Source: Firmicutes bacterium CAG:194
Lineage (GTDB): Bacteria; Bacillota; Clostridia; Lachnospirales; Lachnospiraceae
Direction of reading: 5' to 3'
DNA: 35,634 bases
Assembly (NCBI GenBank): GCA_000432915.1
Contig: HF995231.1
Coordinates: 9,200-44,833, forward strand
Each line of letters begins with the position of its first letter. The stretch's first letter is position 1. Shown piece by piece: positions 8,271 through 14,465 of the stretch. The notes beneath the pieces are model-generated. The model was not told the origin of the DNA. It was given only the letters and a program-made list of their open reading frames with translations, and searched no databases. The position numbers were made by a program, and so were the translations under genes.

Positions 8271-10130
8271 TTACTCTATAACAAGCATAGATTCCAAAGC
8301 ATCTACTATATGCTGCGCCGTCTCGCCCATTTCTGCTGCCTGCTTTTCCGTGTCTGCCAGGATCTTTTTGGCAACATTTGTATATTCCAGATACACATCG
8401 GAACCATACGCACGGCTGCGGATCAGGCTCTGTAAAAAGAGCAGCTTCATCATAAAGTATTTTTGATCGGCAAGCGCAATGTTCATAAACCAGTTGATGA
8501 TATTACGCTCACCCCATAAATGTGAAAACGGTACGGTACGCATCTGTACCATGGTCTGCGTCAGGGACTGTGCAAGTGCTGTCAGATACTGCATGGAAAG
8601 CTCTACCTTCGGAAGCTGGTAAAAGCCGCTTAATTCTGCTGCATCATGCAGAGCCGATCCGGTAGCATGCAGATACATACGACTGAGCAGGCTCATAATA
8701 TCCTCTCCCTTTGTCAGAACCGTCTCATCTTTATGGGTGCTGCCATCCGCATGGACGATCTTCGTATGGATCGCATATCCTCTATTATCCTTTGTAACCT
8801 GGATATCACCTGTGATCAGCATAGCAAGGTCATGCTGCTTAACCATTCTTTCCAAAAATGCCTGATCCCATTCTGTACCGGGCAGTACCGCACCAATCTG
8901 GTTGATGACCGGAATATATACGATCGGTGAAAAATCGGAATAGAAATACAATGCTTCACTGATAAAAAGCGGAACGCTCTTTGTCAGTCTGCTTGCTTCG
9001 TTTTCTGCTTCCGCGCGTCTTTCCACAACAGATTCCTTCTTGTTGGTATAAGATAAAATACCGATCTTTTTCTTTCCTGTCTTGTCTACTTCCGGAAAAG
9101 TACCTTCTTTCATGCCAAAGTAGAACATCGGCTTCTCAATGCCAAGGATTTCCACCTTTTTGTCGGCGGTCTGCTGCTGTTCCACAATCTTCTGTCTCTT
9201 TTCTTTATCAAAACGGGCTGAAATCTCCAAAAGCGGCTGCTTCAGATCTGCACGTTCCAAACGGAACAATCTGCCAAGCAGCTTTTCGCCCTCTTCCAGC
9301 TCGCCCAGTCCCAGATATGCCTGCACAAGGTTCAGACCGGTTCGGGCATCATGCTCATCCAGATCATACACAGGCGCGATCAGTGTGACCATTGCCTTGA
9401 GCAGGCTGAATTTACCGAGATCTCCGGAGATCATCGGCAGAACCTGACGCTTGTCCGCATCTGCTGCCAGTACTTCTTTATAAATATTCAGGGCATCTCT
9501 GACCTGATTTTCTTCCAGATAAAAACGTGCCTGATAAAGCTGTGGCAGATATGCGCCCGGAAGCTGTCCTGCTGCCTTCAGTGCGCGCAGATACTTCTCC
9601 TTGTCGCCATCTTCCCGCTGGGTAAACAGCCACCAGGAAAGCCCGTTATCCTGATTCGGATCAAGCGTAAGCCCTTCCCACAAGGTATTTTGTGCTTTCT
9701 TGATATCATCCTGTGCTTCATAGACTCTGGCAAGATTGACAAGAAGCGCGCCCGACCTGCCGTGCTCCTGTATGAAGTCCTCCAGCACTGTTTTGGCACT
9801 TTCAAAGCGCTCCTGCTTTCTGTATACAATGGAAAGCACGATCGCTGCTCTCTCTTTCCCGGGCTCCAGCTCAGCCAGATGCTCCGCCGCCTCTGTAACC
9901 TCGTATGCCATATTATTATCTACATTAAAGATGATCTCCGCGTACAGACGATCCGCATTGTCCCAGCATTCCTTTAATCTGGCCGGCAGAAGCTTCTCCG
10001 CCCAGTCCGTCTTTAACATACTGGCCTTTCTGCCATATGAATCAAATATCTCTATTCTTTCACCAAGCTCTATTGCGGAACCGATTCCTCTTTCCTCTGC
10101 TGTTTCATTTTTCTTTTTTCCGAATAACAT
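8271..10130 (-). CDS. TPR-repeat protein of unknown function
   Basis: This protein of about 619 residues has no signal peptide or clear membrane segment, so it is probably cytoplasmic. The N-terminal 300 residues form tetratricopeptide-like helical pairs, for example AAIVLSIVYRKQERFESAKT, SGALLVNLARVYEAQDDIKK and ARFYLEENQVRDALNIYKEV. The C-terminal half is a different domain with motifs such as KIGILSYTNKKESVVERRAE and MLITGDIQVTKDNRGYAIHT, which I cannot assign. TPR domains serve as protein-protein scaffolds. I prefer the ATG at 10130 (protein MLFGKKKNE) over the one at 10142, because GGAG sits six bases before it while the upstream ATG directly touches the purine tract. It stands alone: a perfect palindrome separates it from the gene behind, and metQ has its own promoter. 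Confidence 0.75.
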   Translation of the reverse strand: MLFGKKKNETAEERGIGSAIELGERIEIFDSYGRKASMLKTDWAEKLLPARLKECWDNADRLYAEIIFNVDNNMAYEVTEAAEHLAELEPGKERAAIVLSIVYRKQERFESAKTVLEDFIQEHGRSGALLVNLARVYEAQDDIKKAQNTLWEGLTLDPNQDNGLSWWLFTQREDGDKEKYLRALKAAGQLPGAYLPQLYQARFYLEENQVRDALNIYKEVLAADADKRQVLPMISGDLGKFSLLKAMVTLIAPVYDLDEHDARTGLNLVQAYLGLGELEEGEKLLGRLFRLERADLKQPLLEISARFDKEKRQKIVEQQQTADKKVEILGIEKPMFYFGMKEGTFPEVDKTGKKKIGILSYTNKKESVVERRAEAENEASRLTKSVPLFISEALYFYSDFSPIVYIPVINQIGAVLPGTEWDQAFLERMVKQHDLAMLITGDIQVTKDNRGYAIHTKIVHADGSTHKDETVLTKGEDIMSLLSRMYLHATGSALHDAAELSGFYQLPKVELSMQYLTALAQSLTQTMVQMRTVPFSHLWGERNIINWFMNIALADQKYFMMKLLFLQSLIRSRAYGSDVYLEYTNVAKKILADTEKQAAEMGETAQHIVDALESMLVIE

Positions 10131-10189
10131 ATGTTTCTCCATTCCTCTCTAAATACACGCAGGTAAGCCTACTTGATGAGTATAACACA

Positions 10190-10223
10190 AGAATTGAGGG
10201 AACGCTAGCGTTCCCTCAATTCT
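10190..10223. terminator. Perfect 34-base palindrome, probable bidirectional terminator
   Basis: AGAATTGAGGGAACGCT is followed directly by its exact reverse complement (17-bp arms). It overlaps the last bases of the methyltransferase gene, so it most likely ends that transcript; the T-run that follows is weak. A palindromic operator for the TPR gene is the alternative. Confidence 0.65.
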
Positions 10224-11043
10224 AAAAGTCGATCCGTACGATCCGCATCTTCATATAGCCGTCTCCTACTTTGGACAGGAATCTGAAAAAGCCACTGACC
10301 GAAGGAATTTTCAGATCGCTGTAGCCCAGCATATAGCCCTTTGCCGAAATCTTTGCCTGTGGAAGCCATGCCCCCAGATCCTGCACATCATTCACATAAA
10401 AATATTTCTCTACATCCGTAATGCCCGCTGTTTTTACCCATGTTTTCAGCATCATCTTAACAGCCCTGCGGTTCGCCGTATCAAATACGAGCCGTCCGCC
10501 CGGAAAACGCTTTGCCATCACAGTAAACAGCTTGCGCACTTCCTCTGCCAGAAAGTAATAAAACACCCCTGCGGCAAAGAAGATCACGCCATCGCTGTCA
10601 TCTATCGCATCAAACCATACAGTATCATTCAGATCTGATCCGATATTCGTTACATTCTCTGCCGGCGGAATCAGTTCGTTCCTGACATCGATCACATCCT
10701 GTCTGTCGATATTGTAGATCTTATTGGCAGGGCCTGCATTGTTTTCCGCGCTGCAGTCCAGCCCACAGCCCAGATTTACGACCGCTGCCTTCGGATGCTG
10801 CCCGATATATTCCTTTATCTCCGTCGCCAGATCCGTATATCTTGCTGCGGCTTCCAGATAGCCAAAGCGGAACATCGTACTGCTTTTCTTCTGCTCCAGC
10901 ACGGAAAAATCATAATCCAGATTTTCCATGATCTTTTCCGCCATCGGATCTTTGTAAAGCTCCGGATAAATATCCGAACAATATTTCCTGCCCCATAACG
11001 GGATGACTAAAGTTTCCTGAATGGTATTTGATTCAATATGCAT
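10222..11043 (-). CDS. Class I SAM-dependent methyltransferase, LCMT/PPM1 (COG3315) type
   Basis: This 273-residue protein has a SAM-binding motif I, AAVVNLGCGLDCSAEN (about residues 87-102), an acidic motif YNIDRQDVID after it, and VIFFAAGVFYYF as the motif after strand 4. This arrangement resembles the leucine carboxyl methyltransferase-like family annotated as 'O-methyltransferase involved in polyketide biosynthesis' (COG3315); the real substrate is unknown. It is monocistronic, between the palindrome at 10190-10223 and its own promoter. The promoter carries an inverted-repeat operator matching the one before the ATC-hydrolase-like gene, with a feoB remnant between them, so metal or metabolite control shared by both genes is likely. 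The ribosome binding site is GAGGGAG. Confidence 0.85.
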   Translation of the reverse strand: MHIESNTIQETLVIPLWGRKYCSDIYPELYKDPMAEKIMENLDYDFSVLEQKKSSTMFRFGYLEAAARYTDLATEIKEYIGQHPKAAVVNLGCGLDCSAENNAGPANKIYNIDRQDVIDVRNELIPPAENVTNIGSDLNDTVWFDAIDDSDGVIFFAAGVFYYFLAEEVRKLFTVMAKRFPGGRLVFDTANRRAVKMMLKTWVKTAGITDVEKYFYVNDVQDLGAWLPQAKISAKGYMLGYSDLKIPSVSGFFRFLSKVGDGYMKMRIVRIDF

Positions 11044-11063
11044 TTTTACTCCCTCTATGTTCT

Positions 11064-11115
11064 GTTAGTCATTTCTAACTCCAAGTATAGCATATATTTG
11101 TTTTTTTGCAAACTA
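11064..11115 (-). promoter_or_regulatory. Methyltransferase promoter with GTTAG-N6-CTAAC operator
   Basis: On the minus strand TTGCAA, a 16-base spacer and TATACT are followed within five bases by the inverted repeat at 11064-11079 (GTTAG-N6-CTAAC). The repeat therefore covers the likely transcription start, as expected for a repressor site. The same arrangement occurs at 12192-12240. Confidence 0.7.
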
Positions 11116-11147
11116 TCAGGCAGCCAACTTTTTCTATGATGCAGACA

Positions 11148-11457
11148 TTAAAATACCAGCAGTCCGATATGGTATACAATGCAGGAGACAAGTAATGCTG
11201 CAGCGGTGTAGAAAACACCAATCTTCGCTGTCCATCTGACGGAATGTGTTTCTCTTGCAGTTGCTACAAGTGCGCTGACACACGGCATATTAAAGCTGAT
11301 GGCAAAAATAAAGGCAAGTCCCTGCGCCTTTGTAAAGTTAGCAGACAGTATCTCTGAAATGCCTGCCATTTCAGTCCAAAGAACATCGTTACCGGCTCTA
11401 TGATCACACCAATGCGGTATAAAATACTTGTTTCCGGCGATCCTCCAAATAAAACGT
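11148..11457 (-). pseudogene. feoB: Remnant of ferrous iron transporter feoB (frameshift and internal deletion)
   Basis: About 100 codons in two frames match the C-terminal region of FeoB. The first stretch (about 11457-11370) reads VLFGGSPETSILYRIGVIIE then PVTMFFGLKWQ, like the FeoB segment before the conserved WQ...AKE region. The second (about 11368-11148, another frame) reads GLAFIFAISFNMPCVSALVA, then ARETHSVRWT and two final membrane segments ending VYHIGLLVF; it matches the last FeoB helices with the conserved PCV...RRE pattern. The join is a frameshift, and the intervening AKE-containing part is missing. Everything upstream (the G domain and earlier helices, about 550 residues) is gone, replaced by the ATC-hydrolase-like gene that ends five bases before. 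It is not expected to make a working transporter. Confidence 0.75.
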
Positions 11458-11462
11458 CCTAT

Positions 11463-12125
11463 TTATATCTGTTCCAGATCTTTATACCGGGCAAGCGCAG
11501 GGCTTTCATCCCCGACATACCAGTAATCGCAGTGATCGCCTCCCAGTGCCTCTGTCTGGGTACGGATCAGGCGGGCATGCATGACTTCTGCCAGATAATG
11601 ATCTGTTTTGCACAGATACGGAAGAAGCTTGTCATAACCATGCTCCCTGGCATGCTTTGCGATCGGACAACCGATCAGATAGAAATTGAAGCCCTCCGTC
11701 CGGTGATCCGGGTTGATCTTCACATCCCAGGTGTCCATCCATTCGCCCTTATCCTGATGCTCTTTTTTCATTCTGTTGAAATTCACATAGGTTTTCTCGA
11801 ACATTTTATAAGGCCACCGGCTCTTATTTCCATTCACAAATTTCCCCAGAAAACGCATTTTATCCGCAGCTTTTTGCTTGATATTGAGAAGCACTTCTCC
11901 GTCCAGCTTATGATCGCTTGCCTCATAAAACGAAAGAATGGTAAACCAGTCCAGCATATTTTTTGCCATCAGGTTTTCTCCCAGATCTGGCATATCATTT
12001 TTAACAAACTCTTTATAATACTGCTCTGCCTTATCAAAAATCTCCTTCGCCTGCTGTGGTAGATATTCCTTGCAATACTGCTCATAGCACTTTCCGTATT
12101 GCGACACTGCATATGCCCGTTTCAT
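11463..12125 (-). CDS. L-2-amino-thiazoline-4-carboxylate (ATC) hydrolase-family protein
   Basis: This protein of about 220 residues has a C-terminal part, EGFNFYLIGCPIAKHAREHG then LLPYLCKTDHYLAEVMHARL and IRTQTEALGGDHCDYWYVGD, matching the ATC hydrolase-like family (PF14196 by memory). The conserved Cys, His and Asp residues (GCPIAKHA, GGDHCDY) are intact. In Pseudomonas the founding enzyme opens the thiazoline ring of ATC on the way to L-cysteine; most clostridial homologues are uncharacterised, so the substrate is open. I chose the ATG at 12125 because GGGAGGT lies seven bases before it; the ATG at 12131 is only about one base from that site. It is driven by a promoter with an operator like that of the methyltransferase. 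Directly behind it lies a feoB remnant, suggesting past rearrangement. Confidence 0.8.
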   Translation of the reverse strand: MKRAYAVSQYGKCYEQYCKEYLPQQAKEIFDKAEQYYKEFVKNDMPDLGENLMAKNMLDWFTILSFYEASDHKLDGEVLLNIKQKAADKMRFLGKFVNGNKSRWPYKMFEKTYVNFNRMKKEHQDKGEWMDTWDVKINPDHRTEGFNFYLIGCPIAKHAREHGYDKLLPYLCKTDHYLAEVMHARLIRTQTEALGGDHCDYWYVGDESPALARYKDLEQI

Positions 12126-12191
12126 GTGCATTACCTCCCATAAACCTGACTATAACCATAGGCTTAACTGAGCCTGACTGATTTTGTTTCT

Positions 12192-12240
12192 GTTAGCGTT
12201 TCCTAACTATAGGTAGTTTAGCATATCCGTGGGAGGGGTG
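12192..12240 (-). promoter_or_regulatory. ATC-hydrolase gene promoter with GTTAG-N6-CTAAC operator
   Basis: On the minus strand TTGCAC, a 17-base spacer and TAAACT are followed by the inverted repeat at 12192-12207 (GTTAG-N6-CTAAC). The extended -10 context (ATATGCTAAACT) resembles ATATGCTATACT before the methyltransferase, and both operators are flanked by AGAA on the same side. One shared repressor is inferred. Confidence 0.7.
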
Positions 12241-12307
12241 CAAGAACAGAGAGCTGATTTACTTGTCTGAAATTTGGGCGTCTAAATTGTCTTTAACATA
12301 TTAAAAA

Positions 12308-12326
12308 GGCGGGTGTCTTACCCGCC
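12308..12326 (-). terminator. Intrinsic terminator behind the tRNA-like fragment
   Basis: GGCGGGT-AAGAC-ACCCGCC, followed on the minus strand by TTTTTAA, is a textbook intrinsic terminator. The only thing it could terminate is a minus-strand transcript passing through the tRNA-3'-like fragment at 12330-12356. Confidence 0.75.
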
Positions 12327-12329
12327 ATT

Positions 12330-12356
12330 TGGTGGACCCGGGCCTTTCGACCAGCC
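12330..12356 (-). pseudogene. Degenerate tRNA 3'-end fragment (possible integration scar)
   Basis: On the minus strand the segment ends GGTCGAAAGG then CCCGGGTCCACCA, looking like a T-arm, acceptor strand and CCA tail. No matching 5' half is present, and the T-loop is not canonical. A terminator follows directly, as behind a real tRNA gene. Such 3' fragments are typically left by elements that integrate into tRNA genes. Intact tRNA-Leu and tRNA-Tyr genes lie in the same orientation 600-950 bases away. Confidence 0.4.
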
Positions 12357-12372
12357 CATATATTATTATGTA

Positions 12373-12401
12373 TTGCAAACATCTGTTCTATTTGTTATAC
12401 T
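12373..12401 (+). promoter_or_regulatory. Promoter of the toxin-like mRNA
   Basis: TTGCAA (12373-12378), a 17-base spacer and TATACT (12396-12401) predict a start near 12408, giving a leader of about 110 bases before the small ORF. Confidence 0.75.
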
Positions 12402-12440
12402 TACACCAAGCAAAGGTGTTACCAGACACGGTAGGCGGTT

Positions 12441-12512
12441 AGCCCTCTTACAGAGGGACTGTGACCCTCTGATTACATAGAAACCCAATCGGGAATCTTA
12501 CATAGGAGGGCT
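12441..12512 (+). promoter_or_regulatory. Leader of the toxin-like mRNA with ribosome-binding-site sequestering element
   Basis: AGCCCTC at 12441-12447 is exactly complementary to GAGGGCT at 12506-12512, which contains the core of the ribosome binding site. Further hairpins can form between (CAGAGGG / CCCTCTG). Self-inhibition of translation by long-range leader pairing is a known trait of type I toxin mRNAs; that it happens here is inference. Confidence 0.55.
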
Positions 12513-12519
12513 TTAAGCA

Positions 12520-12636
12520 ATGACAGTAATAGAGTATATGACAGTTGTAGGTTTTGCCGGACTGTTCTTCTCTGCTGGATTTGCAATCGGAAGAATAGTC
12601 GAAAGGCTTATAAACAGTAAAAACAACCGCCGTTAG
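12520..12636 (+). CDS. 38-residue hydrophobic peptide, candidate type I toxin
   Basis: The short ORF starts MTVIEYMTVVGFAGLFFSAG and ends GRIVERLINSKNNRR. A single predicted transmembrane helix covers about residues 7-24, followed by a positively charged tail, the usual build of Fst/TxpA/Ldr-type membrane toxins. The ribosome binding site AGGAGG lies about 10 bases upstream. The stop codon lies inside the left arm of a bidirectional terminator, and an opposing promoter on the other side would produce a short antisense RNA over the shared 3' end. I do not recognise the peptide family; 'holin-like toxin' is the nearest comparison. Toxicity is inferred from architecture, not from homology. Confidence 0.65.
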   Translation: MTVIEYMTVVGFAGLFFSAGFAIGRIVERLINSKNNRR

Positions 12637-12668
12637 TCCCTCAGAAAGATTACGACGGTTGTTTTTAC
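12617..12668. terminator. Shared bidirectional terminator of the toxin-like and antisense RNAs
   Basis: Arms 12617-12633 and 12652-12668 are complementary over 17 bases with one mismatch; the core is AACCG and CGGTT, flanked by A-runs and T-runs, so it works on both strands. The loop segment TAGTCCCTCAG resembles leader sequences at 12439-12448 and 12471-12483, so the antisense RNA can pair with the mRNA leader. Confidence 0.8.
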
Positions 12669-12714
12669 AACCATAATTTATTCAGGGCTAGCCGTCTATC
12701 GGTAGCACCTTTGT
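12617..12714 (-). ncRNA. Candidate antisense antitoxin RNA (about 98 nt)
   Basis: A minus-strand promoter (12721-12748) predicts a transcript from about 12714 to the shared terminator. It has no start codon with a ribosome binding site. Its 5' end (CAAAGGTGCTACCGATAGAC then GGCTAGCCCT) closely resembles the 5' end of the opposing mRNA (CAAAGGTGTTACC... GGTTAGCCCT). The words GGCTAGCC and GGTGCTACC are palindromic or nearly so, so the two RNAs can also pair through them. It overlaps the mRNA only at the 3' ends, like RNA II of the pAD1 par locus. Confidence 0.6.
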
Positions 12715-12720
12715 GATTAT

Positions 12721-12748
12721 ATTATAACACAACTGATTTATTCGTCAA
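12721..12748 (-). promoter_or_regulatory. Promoter of the antisense RNA
   Basis: On the minus strand TTGACG (12743-12748), a 16-base spacer and a consensus TATAAT (12721-12726). It looks stronger than the toxin promoter, as usual for type I antitoxin RNAs. Confidence 0.75.
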
Positions 12749-12819
12749 TTCTCAGCAGATAAATGATTCTTATCCAAGGTTGCATACACCTGCATACAAA
12801 TTTTCAAATATCCTTAGAA

Positions 12820-12918
12820 CCTCGGCTCATGCATAATCTGCTCCGCAGATGAGCCGAGGCTGCATCATGCATCTTTGGTCACACATTTGCTACGCAAATA
12901 TGTGACCAAATGATACAT
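12820..12918 (+). repeat. Two-hairpin palindromic repeat, variant with extended second stem
   Basis: Hairpin one is CCTCGGCTCAT (12820-12830) with ATGAGCCGAGG (12849-12859), inner ATCTGC-tcc-GCAGAT. Hairpin two contains the long pair TTTGGTCACA / TGTGACCAAA within 12873-12910. Relative to the units in the MITEs, the first stem gains a G-C pair and the second stem carries about 36 extra bases. Confidence 0.7.
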
Positions 12919-12931
12919 GACATTATAAAAA

Positions 12932-12966
12932 AGCTCCAAACCCTTGATTTACAAGGATTTGAAGCT
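12932..12966 (-). terminator. Terminator of the tRNA-Leu transcript
   Basis: AGCT at both ends, with inner CCTTG-taaat-CAAGG, forms a hairpin followed on the minus strand by TTTTTTATAATG. It lies 12 bases behind the 3' end of tRNA-Leu. Confidence 0.75.
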
Positions 12967-12977
12967 GTTTTAAATCG

Positions 12978-13061
12978 TGCCCGCGACCGGAATCGAACCG
13001 GTACTGTATCGCTACAACAGGATTTTAAGTCCTGCGCGTCTGCCAGTTCCGCCACGCGGGC
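12978..13061 (-). tRNA. tRNA-Leu (anticodon TAA)
   Basis: This is an 84-base leucine tRNA with acceptor stem GCCCGCG / CGCGGGC, a D-arm containing GGCGGAACTGGCAGACGC, anticodon loop CTTAAAA with anticodon TAA (13025-13027), a long variable arm (TGTTGTAGCGATACAG region) typical of class II tRNAs, and T-arm CCGGTTCGATTCCGG. The CCA end is not encoded. It reads UUA and UUG codons. It lies 158 bases behind tRNA-Tyr and is followed by a terminator, so the two may share a transcript. Confidence 0.95.
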
Positions 13062-13132
13062 GTATACATTATATACAGGGACTTTGCGGATCCCTCCTTA
13101 GTACATATCGTGGACCCCTGTTCTTACGGGAT

Positions 13133-13217
13133 GTGCAGCCATTTGAATGTTCGCTTCGCTCACGGGCTGCACAAAGCACTAAGGCATCCTCCCACTTCGT
13201 GGGCCCCTCCTTAGTGC
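13133..13217. repeat. Palindromic repeats between the two tRNA genes
   Basis: Two hairpins lie in the spacer: GTGCAGCC (13133-13140) with GGCTGCAC (13165-13172), and GCACTAAGG (13176-13184) with CCTTAGTGC (13209-13217), the latter with inner CCCAC-ttc-GTGGG. The word CCTCCTTAGT occurs at 13094-13103 and 13206-13215. No gene is seen. The hairpins could be a REP-like repeat or help processing of a joint tRNA transcript. Confidence 0.6.
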
Positions 13218-13219
13218 AA

Positions 13220-13301
13220 TGGGCGGAGAAGGATTCGAACCTTCGAAGGCATTGCCAGCAGATTTACAGTCTGTCCCCTTTGGCCACTCGGGAATCCACC
13301 C
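13220..13301 (-). tRNA. tRNA-Tyr (anticodon GTA)
   Basis: This is an 82-base tyrosine tRNA with acceptor stem GGGTGGA / TCCGCCC, D-arm CCGAGTGGCCAAAGGGG, anticodon GTA (13265-13267) in loop CTGTAAA, a class II long variable arm, and T-arm GAAGGTTCGAATCCTTC. CCA is not encoded. It reads UAU and UAC. A promoter lies 35-63 bases upstream. Confidence 0.95.
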
Positions 13302-13335
13302 ATATGAGACAATATTGCTGTCTCAACCATTAGAA

Positions 13336-13364
13336 ATATTAGCATATCATGTCTTAAATTGCAA
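13336..13364 (-). promoter_or_regulatory. Promoter of the tRNA-Tyr/tRNA-Leu unit
   Basis: On the minus strand TTGCAA (13359-13364) and TAATAT (13336-13341) are spaced by 17 bases, 35 bases upstream of the mature tRNA-Tyr 5' end. Confidence 0.7.
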
Positions 13365-13493
13365 GAAATTCTTTTTCTATATAATTTAGTACATTTCTTT
13401 ACTATTTCATGTTGAAAATGTCATCTTATGATACTCTTTTTGTAAGATTTGGCAAATTTTACCAACATAGTATTTTTCTCAGGAGCTTTGCAA

Positions 13494-13706
13494 ATGGATA
13501 CCTTTTGTTACACCAAGCAGATACGGAATTTGCGCGAAGATCATGACTACACACAACGATATGTTGCCAGTTATCTTGGCACATCACAAACCATGTATGC
13601 ACGATACGAACGTGGCGCAAACGAACTTCCCATCCATCATCTGATTTCTCTTTGTACTCTCTATCATGTTTCCTCCGACTACATTTTAGGAATATCTACC
13701 CAATAG
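13494..13706 (+). CDS. XRE-family helix-turn-helix regulator
   Basis: This 70-residue protein is essentially one Cro/C1-type HTH domain: IRNLREDHDYTQRYVASYLG carries helices 1-2, TSQTMYARYERGANELP the recognition helix, and HLISLCTLYHVSSDYILGI the closing helices, the last typical of phage-like and stand-alone XRE regulators. The ORF extends upstream, but the ATG at 13494 has AGGAG eight bases before it and gives a start at the natural domain edge. It is the only gene on the plus strand here, next to the tRNA island, and may be a remnant of an accessory element. Its target is unknown. Confidence 0.85.
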   Translation: MDTFCYTKQIRNLREDHDYTQRYVASYLGTSQTMYARYERGANELPIHHLISLCTLYHVSSDYILGISTQ

Positions 13707-13751
13707 CTGATATTATAATGGATATATTTCACTATAGTTTATTTTGCGTAC

Positions 13752-13774
13752 AAAAAGGATAGCCGAAGCTATCC
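13752..13774 (-). terminator. Intrinsic terminator of the HD-domain gene
   Basis: GGATAGC-ttcg-GCTATCC on the minus strand is followed by TTTTT; it lies 23 bases behind the HD gene stop codon. Confidence 0.8.
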
Positions 13775-13796
13775 TCAATTATCAGATCATTTCGTT

Positions 13797-14393
13797 TTAT
13801 GCATTTAGTGCATCCATCTCTTCCTGTATCCGGTCTTCCGTTGCTGCCATGGCAGATAACGTCATAGTCAGAAGTTTTTCAAGCTCCCAGCCAAGCTGCT
13901 CCGCACCACGCTCGATCACTTCACGTGAACAGCCTGCGGCAAAGCCTTTGCTCTTATATTTTTTCTTCAGGGATTTCAGCTCCATATCCTTTGTACTCTT
14001 GGACGGACGCATCAGTGCTGCTGCCCAGATCAGACCGGTCAGCTCATCTGCCGCAAAGAGCACTTTTTCCATTTCATGCACCGGCTCCACATCGATTGTC
14101 TTGCCACATCCAACCATGATACCATAGCCATGTGAGCAGACTGCATGGATCAGTTCCTCGCCGGCTCCGCCTTCCCGCAAAAGCTCCGGTGCTTTCAGAC
14201 AATGTTCCTCCGGATACAGCTCAAAGTCAATGTCATGTAACAACCCGACAATGCCCCAGTATTCTGCATCATCCCCGTAGCCCAGTTCATTCGCATACCA
14301 TTTCATAACTGCTTCCACAGTCAGGGCATGCTGAATATGAAACGGATCCTTATTATACTTCTGTAATAATGCAAATGCTTCTTCTCGTGTCAT
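13797..14393 (-). CDS. HD-domain protein (predicted metal-dependent phosphohydrolase)
   Basis: This 198-residue cytoplasmic protein has an HD fold: H22 in FHIQHALTVEAVM, then GIVGLLHDIDFELYPEEH with the His-Asp doublet at residues 53-54, then a later histidine in AVCSHGYG. Members often hydrolyse nucleotides or phosphomonoesters with a bound divalent metal. The sequence continues ETVHEM-like (EPVHEMEKVLFAADELTGLI), a layout common in clostridial 'HD domain-containing protein / hydrolase' entries; the exact substrate is unknown. The ribosome binding site is GAAGGAG. It is followed by a clean terminator and preceded by the YunG-like gene in the same direction with a 72-base gap. Confidence 0.85.
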   Translation of the reverse strand: MTREEAFALLQKYNKDPFHIQHALTVEAVMKWYANELGYGDDAEYWGIVGLLHDIDFELYPEEHCLKAPELLREGGAGEELIHAVCSHGYGIMVGCGKTIDVEPVHEMEKVLFAADELTGLIWAAALMRPSKSTKDMELKSLKKKYKSKGFAAGCSREVIERGAEQLGWELEKLLTMTLSAMAATEDRIQEEMDALNA

Positions 14394-14465
14394 TTCTGTC
14401 TCCTTCTCTATGATTATTTCATCCTTCTCTGTTTCACAGCTTTGTGCTTACACAGCCTGCCTCTG

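Noticed and set aside
12910..13333. Open frames on the plus strand across the tRNA genes
   Set aside because: They run through tRNA-Leu and tRNA-Tyr and have no ribosome binding site.
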